From a virus, in the IMG/VR virus record IMGVR_UViG_3300031851_000086, positions 1 to 34,166 of that record: a DNA stretch of 34,166 nucleotides; one strand, 5' to 3'. Within the stretch, counting starts at the first letter, position 1. Every line of letters begins with the position of its first letter. The notes beneath the pieces are model-generated. The model was not told where the DNA came from, made no database searches, and worked only from the letters and a program-made list of their open reading frames with translations. Shown piece after piece: positions 5,926 to 14,857 of the stretch. The position numbers were made by a program, and so were the translations under genes.

Positions 5926-6366
5926 ATGAGTATTAAAGCCCTTATCATTGAAGGTGGAGAGACCGTCATTGCTGATGTACAAGAAGTACATGATAAAGAA
6001 AAGCAAGAATTTCTTGGTTATAGAGTAACTAATCCATATGTTGCAGAACTTGTATGGGACTCACGACCAGATGCTCCTGTAGATGGAACTGATATTAATG
6101 GAAGAGCTCAAGGTGCAGAAGTAAATTTTAGATATTGGGCACCTCTCTCTTCAGCAAGAGAATTTGATTTTGTTAAAGATTATGTTCGTGTTATCTATGA
6201 TGTTCATGAAGATACTCTCAAACTTTATGCATCAGTAATTGCTCATCAACAAGAGCACTTTGAAAATGCAGTAAGTCCAGAACTATCTAAAACTGTTGTT
6301 AGTGTTGCATCTGATGAATCTGTAGCAGACGTTGCAAAAGCTACAAACCAAGCATTTGACTCCTGA
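5926..6366 (+). CDS. conserved phage protein, LSm-like fold suspected
   Basis: A 146-residue protein. The N-terminal half alternates short beta strands: KALIIEGGETVIADVQEV, a GYRVTNPYVAELVW strand pair, an NFRYWAPLSS turn, and FDFVKDYVRVIYDVHEDTLKLY. This pattern (gE-x-VIADV ... Y-x-(L/V)-x-NP ... (W/P)-AP(L/F)S ... D-x-V-x-x-IYD) resembles a conserved cyanophage family with Sm/LSm-like folds; that assignment is from memory and moderate. The last 35 residues are low-complexity and polar. It leads an operon whose next ATG overlaps its stop by 1 nt (TGATG). Confidence 0.8.
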   Translation: MSIKALIIEGGETVIADVQEVHDKEKQEFLGYRVTNPYVAELVWDSRPDAPVDGTDINGRAQGAEVNFRYWAPLSSAREFDFVKDYVRVIYDVHEDTLKLYASVIAHQQEHFENAVSPELSKTVVSVASDESVADVAKATNQAFDS

Positions 6367-7247
6367 TGACTGAACTAATTATTGACGAGGGTATTAAAGG
6401 AAAGATCCTCCAGACAAATTGGGAAGATATTTGTGGTAGTGTAGTTTCTACACAAGATATTGAAGACTATGGTGATTATGCAATCATTGATGACTTCATC
6501 GAAAAAATTGATGCTCTAACAGATGTAGTATCTAGATATCCTTCTGATGCAAGATCAAAAGATATTGAAGCATCACATCTAGAATTTGGTGAGTTTCAAA
6601 AAGGATTCAAGTTTCCTGGTATTGAACAACTACTACCATCCGAATATTTTAATCCTCTTTTGTTTGCATGTTACAAATCATTTGTTGAATGTGAATTCAT
6701 TCCACATGATCTAGACACTAATGTTAGTGAAGAAGGAAAAATTAGATTCATGCAGAAGCTTCCACAAATTTCTGTGGTAAAAGGAACTCTTCTTCATGAA
6801 GGTATGATCATTAATAAAAATGGCGAGGCTCCTGGACTTGGTAATTTTGATTATCAAGCAACTTTATTTTTGACTGAACCTCCAGCAAATAGTGGTATTG
6901 GACTTTATGATTTAGTTTTTGGTGATACTCGCTGTTCTGGTGTTGAAGATCTGATGGATCTAGAAGATCAAGAGGAACGAAATACGATGGCTAATTGGTT
7001 GAATGAAAACGCTACATGCGGTTCTGAAACTGTTGAGTATAAAAACTATGAAGAGAACGATCATTTTCAAATGACTCGATTTATCGAGGCAAAGAAAAAT
7101 CGTTTGATCTTGCATAAAGGAACTCTTTTTCAACGTTATCAGTATGAAGGAACTGGCGACATGTACATGCTAAGCATCTACATGAATCAACCTCCTAAAG
7201 CAAAAGAACTTGAAGGTAATGAAATTGATCAGCAAGAAAACTATTGA
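6366..7247 (+). CDS. DUF6445/2OG-oxygenase-like protein with altered iron site
   Basis: A 293-residue protein resembling the two oxygenase-like genes that follow. The region NRLILHKGTLFQRYQYEGTG (about residues 245-264) looks like the distal part of a double-stranded beta helix, with His250 as iron ligand and Arg258 possibly anchoring 2-oxoglutarate. Where the next gene has HVD, this one appears to have NFD (160-162), so one iron ligand may be missing and the protein may be inactive, use another ligand (His144 or His114), or play a partner role. Coupled to its neighbours: ATG overlaps the upstream stop by 1 nt, and its own end overlaps the next gene. Substrate unknown. Confidence 0.7.
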   Translation: MTELIIDEGIKGKILQTNWEDICGSVVSTQDIEDYGDYAIIDDFIEKIDALTDVVSRYPSDARSKDIEASHLEFGEFQKGFKFPGIEQLLPSEYFNPLLFACYKSFVECEFIPHDLDTNVSEEGKIRFMQKLPQISVVKGTLLHEGMIINKNGEAPGLGNFDYQATLFLTEPPANSGIGLYDLVFGDTRCSGVEDLMDLEDQEERNTMANWLNENATCGSETVEYKNYEENDHFQMTRFIEAKKNRLILHKGTLFQRYQYEGTGDMYMLSIYMNQPPKAKELEGNEIDQQENY

Positions 7248-8088
7248 TATTCCTGAAATCTTTTTAGAAGATTTCAGTACATACTCCACCCATGAAATTA
7301 TGGATGTTTGTATGATGAATGATATTAAAGATATCGAAATAGATATTGGTAATGTCGAAGGATTGAGATATTTTAAAGCAAAAAACCTTCTTAAAAATCC
7401 TCTAGGACTTAGAGAGTTTCTCAAAAAATTTCCAGCAGAAAATAAAGAGAAGAGTTCACTAGAAGGACACTCTTTCAGTGGTAGTAAATCTCCTGGTTTG
7501 CAGCAACCCATTGAAAGAGCCTTCCTGGGATTTATGGGTCATCAACTCATCAATCTGTGTAAACAACATAGTTTTTTGAAGTATAAAGAAAACGCAATCA
7601 GTTGGAAATACTACACAAACTATTACTATAATGGTATGAGAGCGTGGAATAAAAACTACTTACCTCATGTAGATCCATTCTCTTATGCAGCAAATATCTT
7701 TGTTACAGATTCTAGTGAGCATGGAACTTCATTTTTTAAATATGTAGATCCAGTAACAGAAAAATCATACTATAGTATGGGAGATGTTATGTCTTCTAGG
7801 CAAGATGTTAGGGAAAGATATACAAAAGGATTAACCGATTGGTATGGTTATGAAGTATCTGATCCAGATCACCCAGTCAATAAGAAAGGAACTGGGGTAA
7901 TGCAATGCGCTAATGGTGATTCTCCATGGGTTCATTACACAGGAGATGATTTTTACACACGATATCATTTTCTACCATCTGATTTTAATTCACTTTCTAT
8001 GTACAGAGGTAACAGGTGGCATAGCGCAACTTTTAATGCACAGACTAGTAAGACTGGTAGATACTCTTTGGTTGGTTGTATCCTATGA
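7219..8088 (+). CDS. 2OG-Fe(II) oxygenase-like protein (DUF6445-like)
   Basis: A 289-residue protein with a complete facial triad candidate: His150-Val-Asp152 in LPHVDPFSYAANIFVTD, distal His268 in GNRWHSATFN and Arg281 in TGRYSLVGC before the final strand. The HGTSFFKYVDP segment after the first pair is typical of DUF6445, a family of predicted 2OG-Fe(II) dioxygenases. Substrate unknown. I chose ATG 7219 over a TTG three codons upstream, because AAGG lies just before it. It overlaps the preceding gene by 29 nt and the following gene by 4 nt, so all three are one translational unit. Confidence 0.8.
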   Translation: MKLISKKTIDIPEIFLEDFSTYSTHEIMDVCMMNDIKDIEIDIGNVEGLRYFKAKNLLKNPLGLREFLKKFPAENKEKSSLEGHSFSGSKSPGLQQPIERAFLGFMGHQLINLCKQHSFLKYKENAISWKYYTNYYYNGMRAWNKNYLPHVDPFSYAANIFVTDSSEHGTSFFKYVDPVTEKSYYSMGDVMSSRQDVRERYTKGLTDWYGYEVSDPDHPVNKKGTGVMQCANGDSPWVHYTGDDFYTRYHFLPSDFNSLSMYRGNRWHSATFNAQTSKTGRYSLVGCIL

Positions 8089-8627
8089 AAAAGATGGTGT
8101 GGGATAGGTCAGAGATCAAGACCTTTGAAGATGTCTTTTCTAGGGAAGACTTCATAGAACTAACAGATTATATGAAACTTCCGAACTGGTCTTACGGTAA
8201 TATCTCGAATCCTAACTCACCATCTACACCATTCTTTCATAATGATTTGATGGAAGTTCCTTTCTTTACAGATAACCTGTTTGAGAAAGTATGTAAATTA
8301 ACTGGTAAAGACTGGAATTTAGATAGGTGTTATGCTAATGGTCATGTATTTGGAACACAAGGTGCTCCTCACCAGGATGATTCTTCTGGTGATGGATATA
8401 CATTCTTAGTTTATTCTAACTTCGTTAACAGTGAAGTTAAAAAATGGAAACCTGAATGGGGAGGTAAGACTATCTTTTATCTAACTCTAGATGAATGTAT
8501 GTGGGTCTTACCAAAACCAAACAGCGCTACATTTTTTCCTGGTAATATATTTCATCATGCAGAATCTGCAACCCGACATTTTGAAGGATTGAGATTATCT
8601 GTAGCATGGAAATTAAAGACAAAATAA
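8085..8627 (+). CDS. 2OG-Fe(II) oxygenase (prolyl-4-hydroxylase-like)
   Basis: A 180-residue single-domain protein. The order YANGHVFGTQGAPHQDD (His96-x-Asp98), YTFLVYSNF, GGKTIFY, PKPNSATFFPGNIFHHAE (distal His157/158) and LRLSVAWKL (Arg170) is the classic HxD...H...R arrangement of the PF13640-type prolyl-hydroxylase-like family. In cyanophages such proteins are common, with unknown targets. The ATG at 8085 forms ATGA with the stop of the previous gene, so I prefer it to the TTG at 8076. Last gene of the plus cassette; its stop sits at the foot of the terminator stem. Confidence 0.85.
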   Translation: MKKMVWDRSEIKTFEDVFSREDFIELTDYMKLPNWSYGNISNPNSPSTPFFHNDLMEVPFFTDNLFEKVCKLTGKDWNLDRCYANGHVFGTQGAPHQDDSSGDGYTFLVYSNFVNSEVKKWKPEWGGKTIFYLTLDECMWVLPKPNSATFFPGNIFHHAESATRHFEGLRLSVAWKLKTK

Positions 8628-8652
8628 AAGGGGTCGTAAGACCCCTTTTTTT
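8626..8652. terminator. bidirectional intrinsic terminator
   Basis: GGGGTC (8630-8635), loop GTAA, GACCCC (8640-8645), extended by AAAA on the left and a T-run (8646-8652) on the right. The plus strand ends in seven T; the minus strand ends in TTTTATTTT. It separates the convergent plus cassette and the minus-strand 134-residue gene and should serve both. Confidence 0.9.
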
Positions 8653-8654
8653 AT

Positions 8655-9059
8655 TCAGATAATGCCGCCTGTTGGCGTTGGTTCATCGTCAAGATAAATC
8701 CCGACAAGTGCATTTTCTTTTTTATGTTTTTGTGGGCAATTTGCATTCCAGATGTCTGCAAGTTGTCCAACAATATCATCATCAATAACTTGCTTTCTAC
8801 CAGAACCAGGACCAATACCTGCAGTAGTACCATCTACTTTAGCTTCGTCTCTCAACAAAGCGTGGTAACATGCTTCAGCAGAAGCCATCAATCCCAAGTT
8901 TACTTGTGCGTCTTCCTTTGAGACTCCTTCACCATCAAAATCCCATTCAGCACCACATGCAGCAGTAACTGCATTTAGTCTATCTTTTAGATCTTGTCTT
9001 GTGTGATTCATCTCTAGGAGTTGAAAACTCCCATCAAAACCTTTTTGTGGTTCAGCCAT
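8655..9059 (-). CDS. hypothetical protein, 134 aa
   Basis: Not a family I can name. The protein begins MAEPQKGFDGSFQLLEMNHT, continues with a helical segment (RQDLKDRLNAVTAACGAEWD), a second helix with paired cysteines (GLMASAEACYHALLRDEAK), a glycine turn (GIGPGSGRKQ) and an acidic C-terminus. CGGAGAG at 9069-9075 on the minus strand gives a well-spaced ribosome site. It follows the 1907-residue fibre protein by only 68 nt, so it may be a fibre-associated small protein or assembly factor (inference from position). Confidence 0.75.
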   Translation of the reverse strand: MAEPQKGFDGSFQLLEMNHTRQDLKDRLNAVTAACGAEWDFDGEGVSKEDAQVNLGLMASAEACYHALLRDEAKVDGTTAGIGPGSGRKQVIDDDIVGQLADIWNANCPQKHKKENALVGIYLDDEPTPTGGII

Positions 9060-9091
9060 TTGTTTGTACTCTCCGTTTGTTAATAGATTTT

Positions 9092-9113
9092 GGAGGAGGG
9101 TTGCCCCTCCCCC
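9092..9113. repeat. stable GC-rich hairpin after the fibre gene
   Basis: On the minus strand GGGGGAGGG, a GCAA tetraloop (GNRA type) and CCCTCCTCC form a 9-bp stem with one G-U pair, 14 nt after the stop of the 1907-residue gene. It is followed by AAAA rather than T, so it may protect mRNA 3' ends or pause the polymerase rather than terminate. Confidence 0.6.
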
Positions 9114-9127
9114 TTAGTGTGTATAAT

Positions 9128-12100
9128 TTACGCCTGAGACTCAGACCACGTAATACGTGCCGAGATCTGATATGGGTTAGCGCTAGAAACACCACCCGAG
9201 TCAACGATGTTAGCAGTTACAGTTAGTAGGTCAGGTCCGTTAGGATAGATGCCGTCACCACCAAGGATCGAGTTACCTAGAGCACTAATTCTAGATAGGT
9301 CGAAGGTAGTAGAAGACGTTTGACCGTTACCTGCACCCGCTGCACGGAAGGATAGAATGACTGATCCACCAGATACTGTATCAGATGATGAGTGCTTAAC
9401 CAACTGACATAGTGAAGGATCATCTACATTCTCAAATGTGTCCGTAGATAGTGATGGGTTCAGAATCAGAGAGATCTCTGTTTCGTGCGTAGTTAGAATA
9501 CCAACTGAGTCAAGTGCTAGTTGCATTCTGTTGATGATTTCACGTTCACCTAGAGCACCAGTGATAGAAGAGTCAACCGAAGGTGCAAGTCTAATCGAAA
9601 CCAGAGGAATATTCAAAGGAATCAATACAACTTGGTTAGTTGCTGCAGAACCGATGTTCATGGTTGTTCCACTGGAAACTGCAGGGCTACCTAGAGCACT
9701 GTTGATCGCAGAGTAGTAGTTACGTGGGAAGTAACGAGTAGTTCCCTGTAGATACTGAACATAAACATAGTGATAGCTACTATCAGTATAAGTTCTGGTA
9801 TTAATTGATTTACCAGACTGGAAGTAACCATTAGCAGCACTTGCTTCAAAGATCAGCGTGTTAACCGTTAGTGTACTAGAATCACCAGTTGGGAACGGAA
9901 TACGGATGAAGTATTCTCTAGACCAGTAAGATCTATACGCTTCGGTGATTGTGCTGTTACTTGCTGTTACTGCAGAAGTACCAGAACTATTGGTATACTT
10001 CAGTGAGTTACCAGACGCCGTGAATAGATATGCTTCGTCATCCTGGAACATACCATCCATGATGACTGAAGTACCCCAGTGGAACAGAGTTCCTGTGTAA
10101 GTAGGTAGATCACCATTCTCAATCTCATAACGTGCAGGTAGGTTACCAGAACGGAAGTAAGATTCAGTCAGTTTGTTGTTATGCTTAAACTGGTGGAAAT
10201 ACTTAACGTGTCCGTGAGAATCCTTGAATCCGAAGCGGATCTTACCAGCACCATACCAGGAGTAATCCATGTAGCACATCTGGATCTTGGATAGGTCTAG
10301 AACATATCCAGACTTACCATTACCATCTCCCTTATCAATGTTCCACTGAGTCTGAGGTACTTTAGTATCTACAGTCTTAGTGATGATAACGTCGGAGTTA
10401 GTTACACCTCTATAAGAAGGTTGAATCGTCAACTGAGTGTTGTTGGTTACCTTAACAACCTTGTAGGTCATACCACGGATAACAACGTTATCACCTGGAT
10501 TCAACTGAGATGTAAAGTTGGTATCTGAACCAACTACGACGTGAGAGTCTTTAGCAACAGCGACTCTACCAGGAACCTGCTGAACAGAAGATCTTCTTAC
10601 ACAGTTTAGTGTATCACCATCAAACTCGAAGAAGAATCCGTTCTGATCATCGAACATACCACAACGGATATCGCAATCAGTCCAAGAAAGAACTGCGAGT
10701 GTTGGGAATCCACCACCACTAGTAGCAGTTGGTTCCTCAAGCAAGAGATATGTAAACTTAAAGTCGTCAATAACAGTCTCAACTGGACCTTCGACATTAA
10801 ACTGAGTAACATCAGTATTGATAACTTTGATCTTCAGTGCAGTTGTTAGCTGGTGTGGCTTGCTAGTTTGTGCAGTAGCGGTAATCTTCTGCTTAAACTC
10901 AACCGTACCACCAGCAAATGTAGTCTCAACTGGGTTAGTTAGTTCTACAGTAGTAGCATCGACAATAGACTTGATTCTTGTTTCCTTAACAAGGCAATTT
11001 GTTGCTGTACCAGAACCTAGAACAAGTTGACCAACAACCAGACTTGCGGAGCTAGTAATAGTAATATTGCTATTACCAGCAGTACCACTAGCAGTAGTTT
11101 CAACTCTTTGAGCACCAGTTGCAACATAGTTAATCTTCAGAATTGGAATCTGAGGAATGAAGTTAATTGCGAGTGAGGTCTGGATACCTTTACCTGACTG
11201 ATAACGGAAATACTTACGAGTCTGTCTAGAAATTCTAGAGTTAGGTGACTTAGAAGTACCGATTTCCATACCACCGTCAAATGGTCTGTGTAGGAAGAAT
11301 CCATCAGGTCTTACATAGATGTAAGAAGGAATTAGATAGTTTGTACCAGACTGAGCGAAGGAGAACGCTTGATCGACAAGAAGTAGATCGTCGTCAGTAA
11401 TAGCAGTAACTCTTCTGGACTCAAGAACACCTGGAGTACCACCAGTTGTATTAACAACCTTGATGATATCACCGATCTTAAAGAATCTCTGGAACGCTGC
11501 GTTTGTACCTTCAACTCTTCTAGAACCAGTAGAAACTTCAATCGTACCAGTACCAGTAACTTCACCAGATAGGTTTGCAGAAATAAATTCTTGAATACCC
11601 GAAGATACACCAGAAATAGTAATGATGTTTGTATTATCTAAAGCATCTTGCAGTGAAGGTGCAATTTGGAAGTTGTTGTTATCAATTAGAACTGCATAGT
11701 AGTCAGTGTTATTAGTCAAACCACCAATATCGGATCCGCCGTTATTGCTGTAGATAATTCTAGTTCCAGTGGAGTAGAAGTGGTTGTTGATGTTAATGCA
11801 GTTGTTACCCAAATCAACGTTTGTTGCACTTGCATCAAACTGCTTAACGGTAGGTGCAATTTTGAATGGAATTGTAACTTCAAGTTCATTCTCGGAGATT
11901 GCTCTAGTCGTGGTGTAAGAACCATCAACAGTACCAAAGTCTGCAGTAGTATTCTCGAATGCTGTAATTCCGCTACCTTGACCAGTAAACTCAATCTCAG
12001 TACCACTACCAGCATTAGCAGATGTTGTTGCTAGTTGGAATCTGTCACCGTCAATAACGATAACATAGTAAGAGTTGCCGTTAACAAAACCACTAGGTAC

Positions 12101-14851
12101 AGAACCTGGAGTTGTTACTTTCAGTAGTTCACCAGTAGAGAATAGGTTGTCCTTAATATAGAAGGAATATCTAGCAGGGTTATTAATAACACCAGTGAAG
12201 GTGATATTACCAGTTGCATATCTCAGTCTGATAGGAGAAGCACCAGTGCTTGTCTTAATTCTGAAACGGTTGTCGTCAATTCTATCGATATAGAATGTAC
12301 CAGAACTATAGTTGTTCTGGTTCATGTTTTGATCATAGAAGTACCTGATAGTACCACCGTCAGCAATAGACAGAGTTACATTCTGGTTGTTGGGGAATCC
12401 ATGACTCTCTTTATAGAAGGAGTCATTAGTAGAGGTATTTCTCTTAACAAGTGCGATATACTGGTTAGTATAACCATCACTGTTATATGAAGCGAAATAG
12501 CGGTCAAGATATGCACCCCATCCTTCCTGATAGTACCAGAAGAACCAGTCGTTACCTCTAACTCTGACGTAGCTAGGGCTAACGTAATCAGTGTAGAAGT
12601 TGTCTCTATAGTAATAGGTACTACCTAGGTTACTGCCATAACCCTGTACGGTGTATGCTCTGTCCCACTGGTTAGATTCGCCTTGGTCATTGATATAACG
12701 GTTGTTATTATCAGTTAGGAAGTCATAGTTACCATTGAATCTAGAATCAGTTCCGAAAGGAAGAGTCTCATGGTTATATCCATAAGTTCTAGGTCTTGTA
12801 CCTCTGTTATGATAGTATCTGTTGATAAAATAGTAATCTGCGCTGTTATCGCCCATTTCAGGACGTGTTGTGGAGAAGAATACCGTTCGATCCCATCCAG
12901 TACCGCCTAGACCATAGGTGCTGTTAACTGCCTGGAAGTCATGACCAGATTTAGTTCCAGACTGATCCCAATAGAAGGTATAGAAGTATGCGTACCAGTT
13001 ATACCAGTCTTTCTTCTCTCTACGGATGTTATATACAAGACCAAAGTTATGATCACCGAAAGTCCAAGTACCATCATGTGGGTACGATGCTGCAGGATAT
13101 GCATCCTCTAGATTAATAGCACCTTGGTTTAGACGCTGAGACTGGTGTAGTTTGATGGTATCATCATCAACTCTCTCAACATAATAAACCTGCATTCTTC
13201 TCAAACCACCAATAGGTCTGTTGCCTGGGTTTGGATAGTAGAGTAGTGCGTAGTGGTTTTGTAGTTGGTGACCAGTAATCCTGATAGTGTCGGAACTGTA
13301 ATCGACATCATCCTCACCAAATCTCTTGGTGTAAGTACATTCGTAATTGTAGTTGAATGTTTTTGTTCTATCTACTACTACGCCAACAGTTGCTGTTGGA
13401 TCCTCATCAACATATGGTCTTCCATCAGGTGCAGTCGCTGTAGGATTTTGAATTTCAAGAATCTTAGGCGAAACAGTGTTAACAAAGTAGAAGTTGGTGT
13501 TGTCTGCGAAACCATGCTCAGAGACAGTAGTTAGATAAACCTTAGAAGTTGCTTTAGTAACAATAGTGAAGGTTTCTCCCATTCCACCATGAGCATCACA
13601 ATAGTAACTCAAAGGAGATGGAGTAGCTGAATCAATGTAAATTCTTACGTATGCTCCTGCTGTGCCTGGGTTACCGTGTGCATATACAAATGAGGTAAAT
13701 TCCGAACCACCACCATGAGTACCATCTTGCGTAGCTGATAGTCTGAATGGGTGAGTATTAACACTAGGATCAGAAAGATCAAACGTGTAGATAGACTTTC
13801 TAGAAAGTTCTAGAGTAGGTTGCTGTTGAAGATTTCCATCAGATTCAATGAAGTATCTGTTACCACCAGCAGCAACACCACTAGTTCCGTCAAGTGTGTA
13901 TGTAACGCCTGAACCAATTAGATCAATTGCTTCGCCATTTTGGAAGGTGCCTTGAATATCATAGACATCAATGGTTGCGCCAGAAATCTTACCAATAACA
14001 CCAGATCCACCAGCAGCACCATTAACAGTTGCACCAAGAAACCATTCATTTTGATCAATTGTTGTTGTTGCTGTTAGGACTGTAATTGCTTTTACAGTAA
14101 CAGGTAGATTATAGAGATCGGATACAATACCAATCGACTGGTCTAGGGAGATTTGAGAACCTTGGAAGAACTTACCTGGAATAATCGAGGTATAAGTACC
14201 TTGCAGTTCTCTGGTAGTTGGTTGGTTTGCCCTTGCCTTATACGTAAAGGTAGTTACAGTTGGAACTGCCTGAATAATATAAGTACCTTCTGCAGTAATT
14301 TCTGCAAGACCTGTAACAGTAATGGGAACACCACTTGTTAGGTTATGGTCAAAACTTGTAGTAACAGTAATAAGTTCTGAACCAGCAACTGCTTCTACCT
14401 TAGAAATGAAGGGGATGGTAGTATCAGAGGTAGACGCATAGAACGACGGAATGTTGTTGATCGTCTGAATGGTCTCCCATTTAGATGCCTGAGGTCCGTA
14501 CTCAAAGTCGGTATCAATCAGGTTTTCTGGGTTAGAGACTCTGAACTTAGATACAGCGTCAACAAAAGTTTCCGATGGTTCAAATTTTACCGAATCTTCC
14601 TCTTCAAAAATTTGAAGCGCATCCGTATCACTCATTGACGAAGTGTCATGAAGTAGAGTGATTGTAGTTTCATCTGCAACACCATCATAACTGAATGTAC
14701 CAGTCTTGGTACTATCAGCAAAGTTGTAGATGATAACGTTATCTGTTGTGTTTGTAATCATCAACAGACGGCGCTGGTGGTGATTACCTTTTAGTTTGAC
14801 CGTTTTTGCCGAAGCATCAAACGTAAAGTCAAAGAGCAAATGTTTTGCCAT
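9128..14851 (-). CDS. very large virion/fibre protein with cupredoxin-like domain
   Basis: A 1907-residue structural protein. The N-terminus (MAKHLLFDFTFDASAKTVKL) and the stretch DTDFEYGPQASKWETIQTIN with NNIPSFY after it (about 115-140) are typical of a large marine cyanomyovirus tail/fibre family. Modules in order: N-terminal attachment part (1-150); beta modules with repeated 'HNLTSG' type segments (150-340); a cupredoxin-like domain (340-432); more beta modules; a Tyr/Trp-rich region (610-800); further repeats; and a conserved C-terminal part (GAGKIRFGFKDSHGHVKYFH, NLPARYEIENGD, then REIINRMQLALDSVGILTTH). The shared N- and C-termini with variable middle suggest a distal fibre or whisker that contacts the host. 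ATG with AGGGGAA nine bases upstream. No signal peptide or membrane segment. Confidence 0.85.
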   Translation of the reverse strand: MAKHLLFDFTFDASAKTVKLKGNHHQRRLLMITNTTDNVIIYNFADSTKTGTFSYDGVADETTITLLHDTSSMSDTDALQIFEEEDSVKFEPSETFVDAVSKFRVSNPENLIDTDFEYGPQASKWETIQTINNIPSFYASTSDTTIPFISKVEAVAGSELITVTTSFDHNLTSGVPITVTGLAEITAEGTYIIQAVPTVTTFTYKARANQPTTRELQGTYTSIIPGKFFQGSQISLDQSIGIVSDLYNLPVTVKAITVLTATTTIDQNEWFLGATVNGAAGGSGVIGKISGATIDVYDIQGTFQNGEAIDLIGSGVTYTLDGTSGVAAGGNRYFIESDGNLQQQPTLELSRKSIYTFDLSDPSVNTHPFRLSATQDGTHGGGSEFTSFVYAHGNPGTAGAYVRIYIDSATPSPLSYYCDAHGGMGETFTIVTKATSKVYLTTVSEHGFADNTNFYFVNTVSPKILEIQNPTATAPDGRPYVDEDPTATVGVVVDRTKTFNYNYECTYTKRFGEDDVDYSSDTIRITGHQLQNHYALLYYPNPGNRPIGGLRRMQVYYVERVDDDTIKLHQSQRLNQGAINLEDAYPAASYPHDGTWTFGDHNFGLVYNIRREKKDWYNWYAYFYTFYWDQSGTKSGHDFQAVNSTYGLGGTGWDRTVFFSTTRPEMGDNSADYYFINRYYHNRGTRPRTYGYNHETLPFGTDSRFNGNYDFLTDNNNRYINDQGESNQWDRAYTVQGYGSNLGSTYYYRDNFYTDYVSPSYVRVRGNDWFFWYYQEGWGAYLDRYFASYNSDGYTNQYIALVKRNTSTNDSFYKESHGFPNNQNVTLSIADGGTIRYFYDQNMNQNNYSSGTFYIDRIDDNRFRIKTSTGASPIRLRYATGNITFTGVINNPARYSFYIKDNLFSTGELLKVTTPGSVPSGFVNGNSYYVIVIDGDRFQLATTSANAGSGTEIEFTGQGSGITAFENTTADFGTVDGSYTTTRAISENELEVTIPFKIAPTVKQFDASATNVDLGNNCININNHFYSTGTRIIYSNNGGSDIGGLTNNTDYYAVLIDNNNFQIAPSLQDALDNTNIITISGVSSGIQEFISANLSGEVTGTGTIEVSTGSRRVEGTNAAFQRFFKIGDIIKVVNTTGGTPGVLESRRVTAITDDDLLLVDQAFSFAQSGTNYLIPSYIYVRPDGFFLHRPFDGGMEIGTSKSPNSRISRQTRKYFRYQSGKGIQTSLAINFIPQIPILKINYVATGAQRVETTASGTAGNSNITITSSASLVVGQLVLGSGTATNCLVKETRIKSIVDATTVELTNPVETTFAGGTVEFKQKITATAQTSKPHQLTTALKIKVINTDVTQFNVEGPVETVIDDFKFTYLLLEEPTATSGGGFPTLAVLSWTDCDIRCGMFDDQNGFFFEFDGDTLNCVRRSSVQQVPGRVAVAKDSHVVVGSDTNFTSQLNPGDNVVIRGMTYKVVKVTNNTQLTIQPSYRGVTNSDVIITKTVDTKVPQTQWNIDKGDGNGKSGYVLDLSKIQMCYMDYSWYGAGKIRFGFKDSHGHVKYFHQFKHNNKLTESYFRSGNLPARYEIENGDLPTYTGTLFHWGTSVIMDGMFQDDEAYLFTASGNSLKYTNSSGTSAVTASNSTITEAYRSYWSREYFIRIPFPTGDSSTLTVNTLIFEASAANGYFQSGKSINTRTYTDSSYHYVYVQYLQGTTRYFPRNYYSAINSALGSPAVSSGTTMNIGSAATNQVVLIPLNIPLVSIRLAPSVDSSITGALGEREIINRMQLALDSVGILTTHETEISLILNPSLSTDTFENVDDPSLCQLVKHSSSDTVSGGSVILSFRAAGAGNGQTSSTTFDLSRISALGNSILGGDGIYPNGPDLLTVTANIVDSGGVSSANPYQISARITWSESQA
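12452..13024 (-). other. Tyr/Trp-rich segment of the 1907-residue protein
   Basis: Residues about 610-800. By my count about 29 Tyr and 8 Trp occur in some 190 residues, with runs such as WYNWYAYFYTFYWDQ and FFWYYQEGWG and many Asn, Gly and Asp between them. This composition differs sharply from the Thr/Ser/Val-rich flanks. Confidence 0.75.
13556..13834 (-). other. cupredoxin-like domain with type-1 copper ligands
   Basis: Residues 340-432 read as strand SRKSIYTFDLSDPSVNTHPF, a DGTHGGG loop, a YVRIYID strand and the closing loop YYCDAHGGMGETF. His367, Cys418, His421 and Met424 reproduce the H...C-x2-H-x2-M ligand order of blue copper proteins. Similar domains occur in many marine phage structural proteins (from memory); copper binding has not been shown here. 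Confidence 0.75.
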
Positions 14852-14857
14852 TTTCTG

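Noticed and set aside
7210-7212. TTG start for the second oxygenase-like gene, and TTG at 8076 for the third
   Set aside because: ATG codons three codons downstream in each case fit better: 7219 has AAGG before it and 8085 forms the ATGA overlap used throughout the window.
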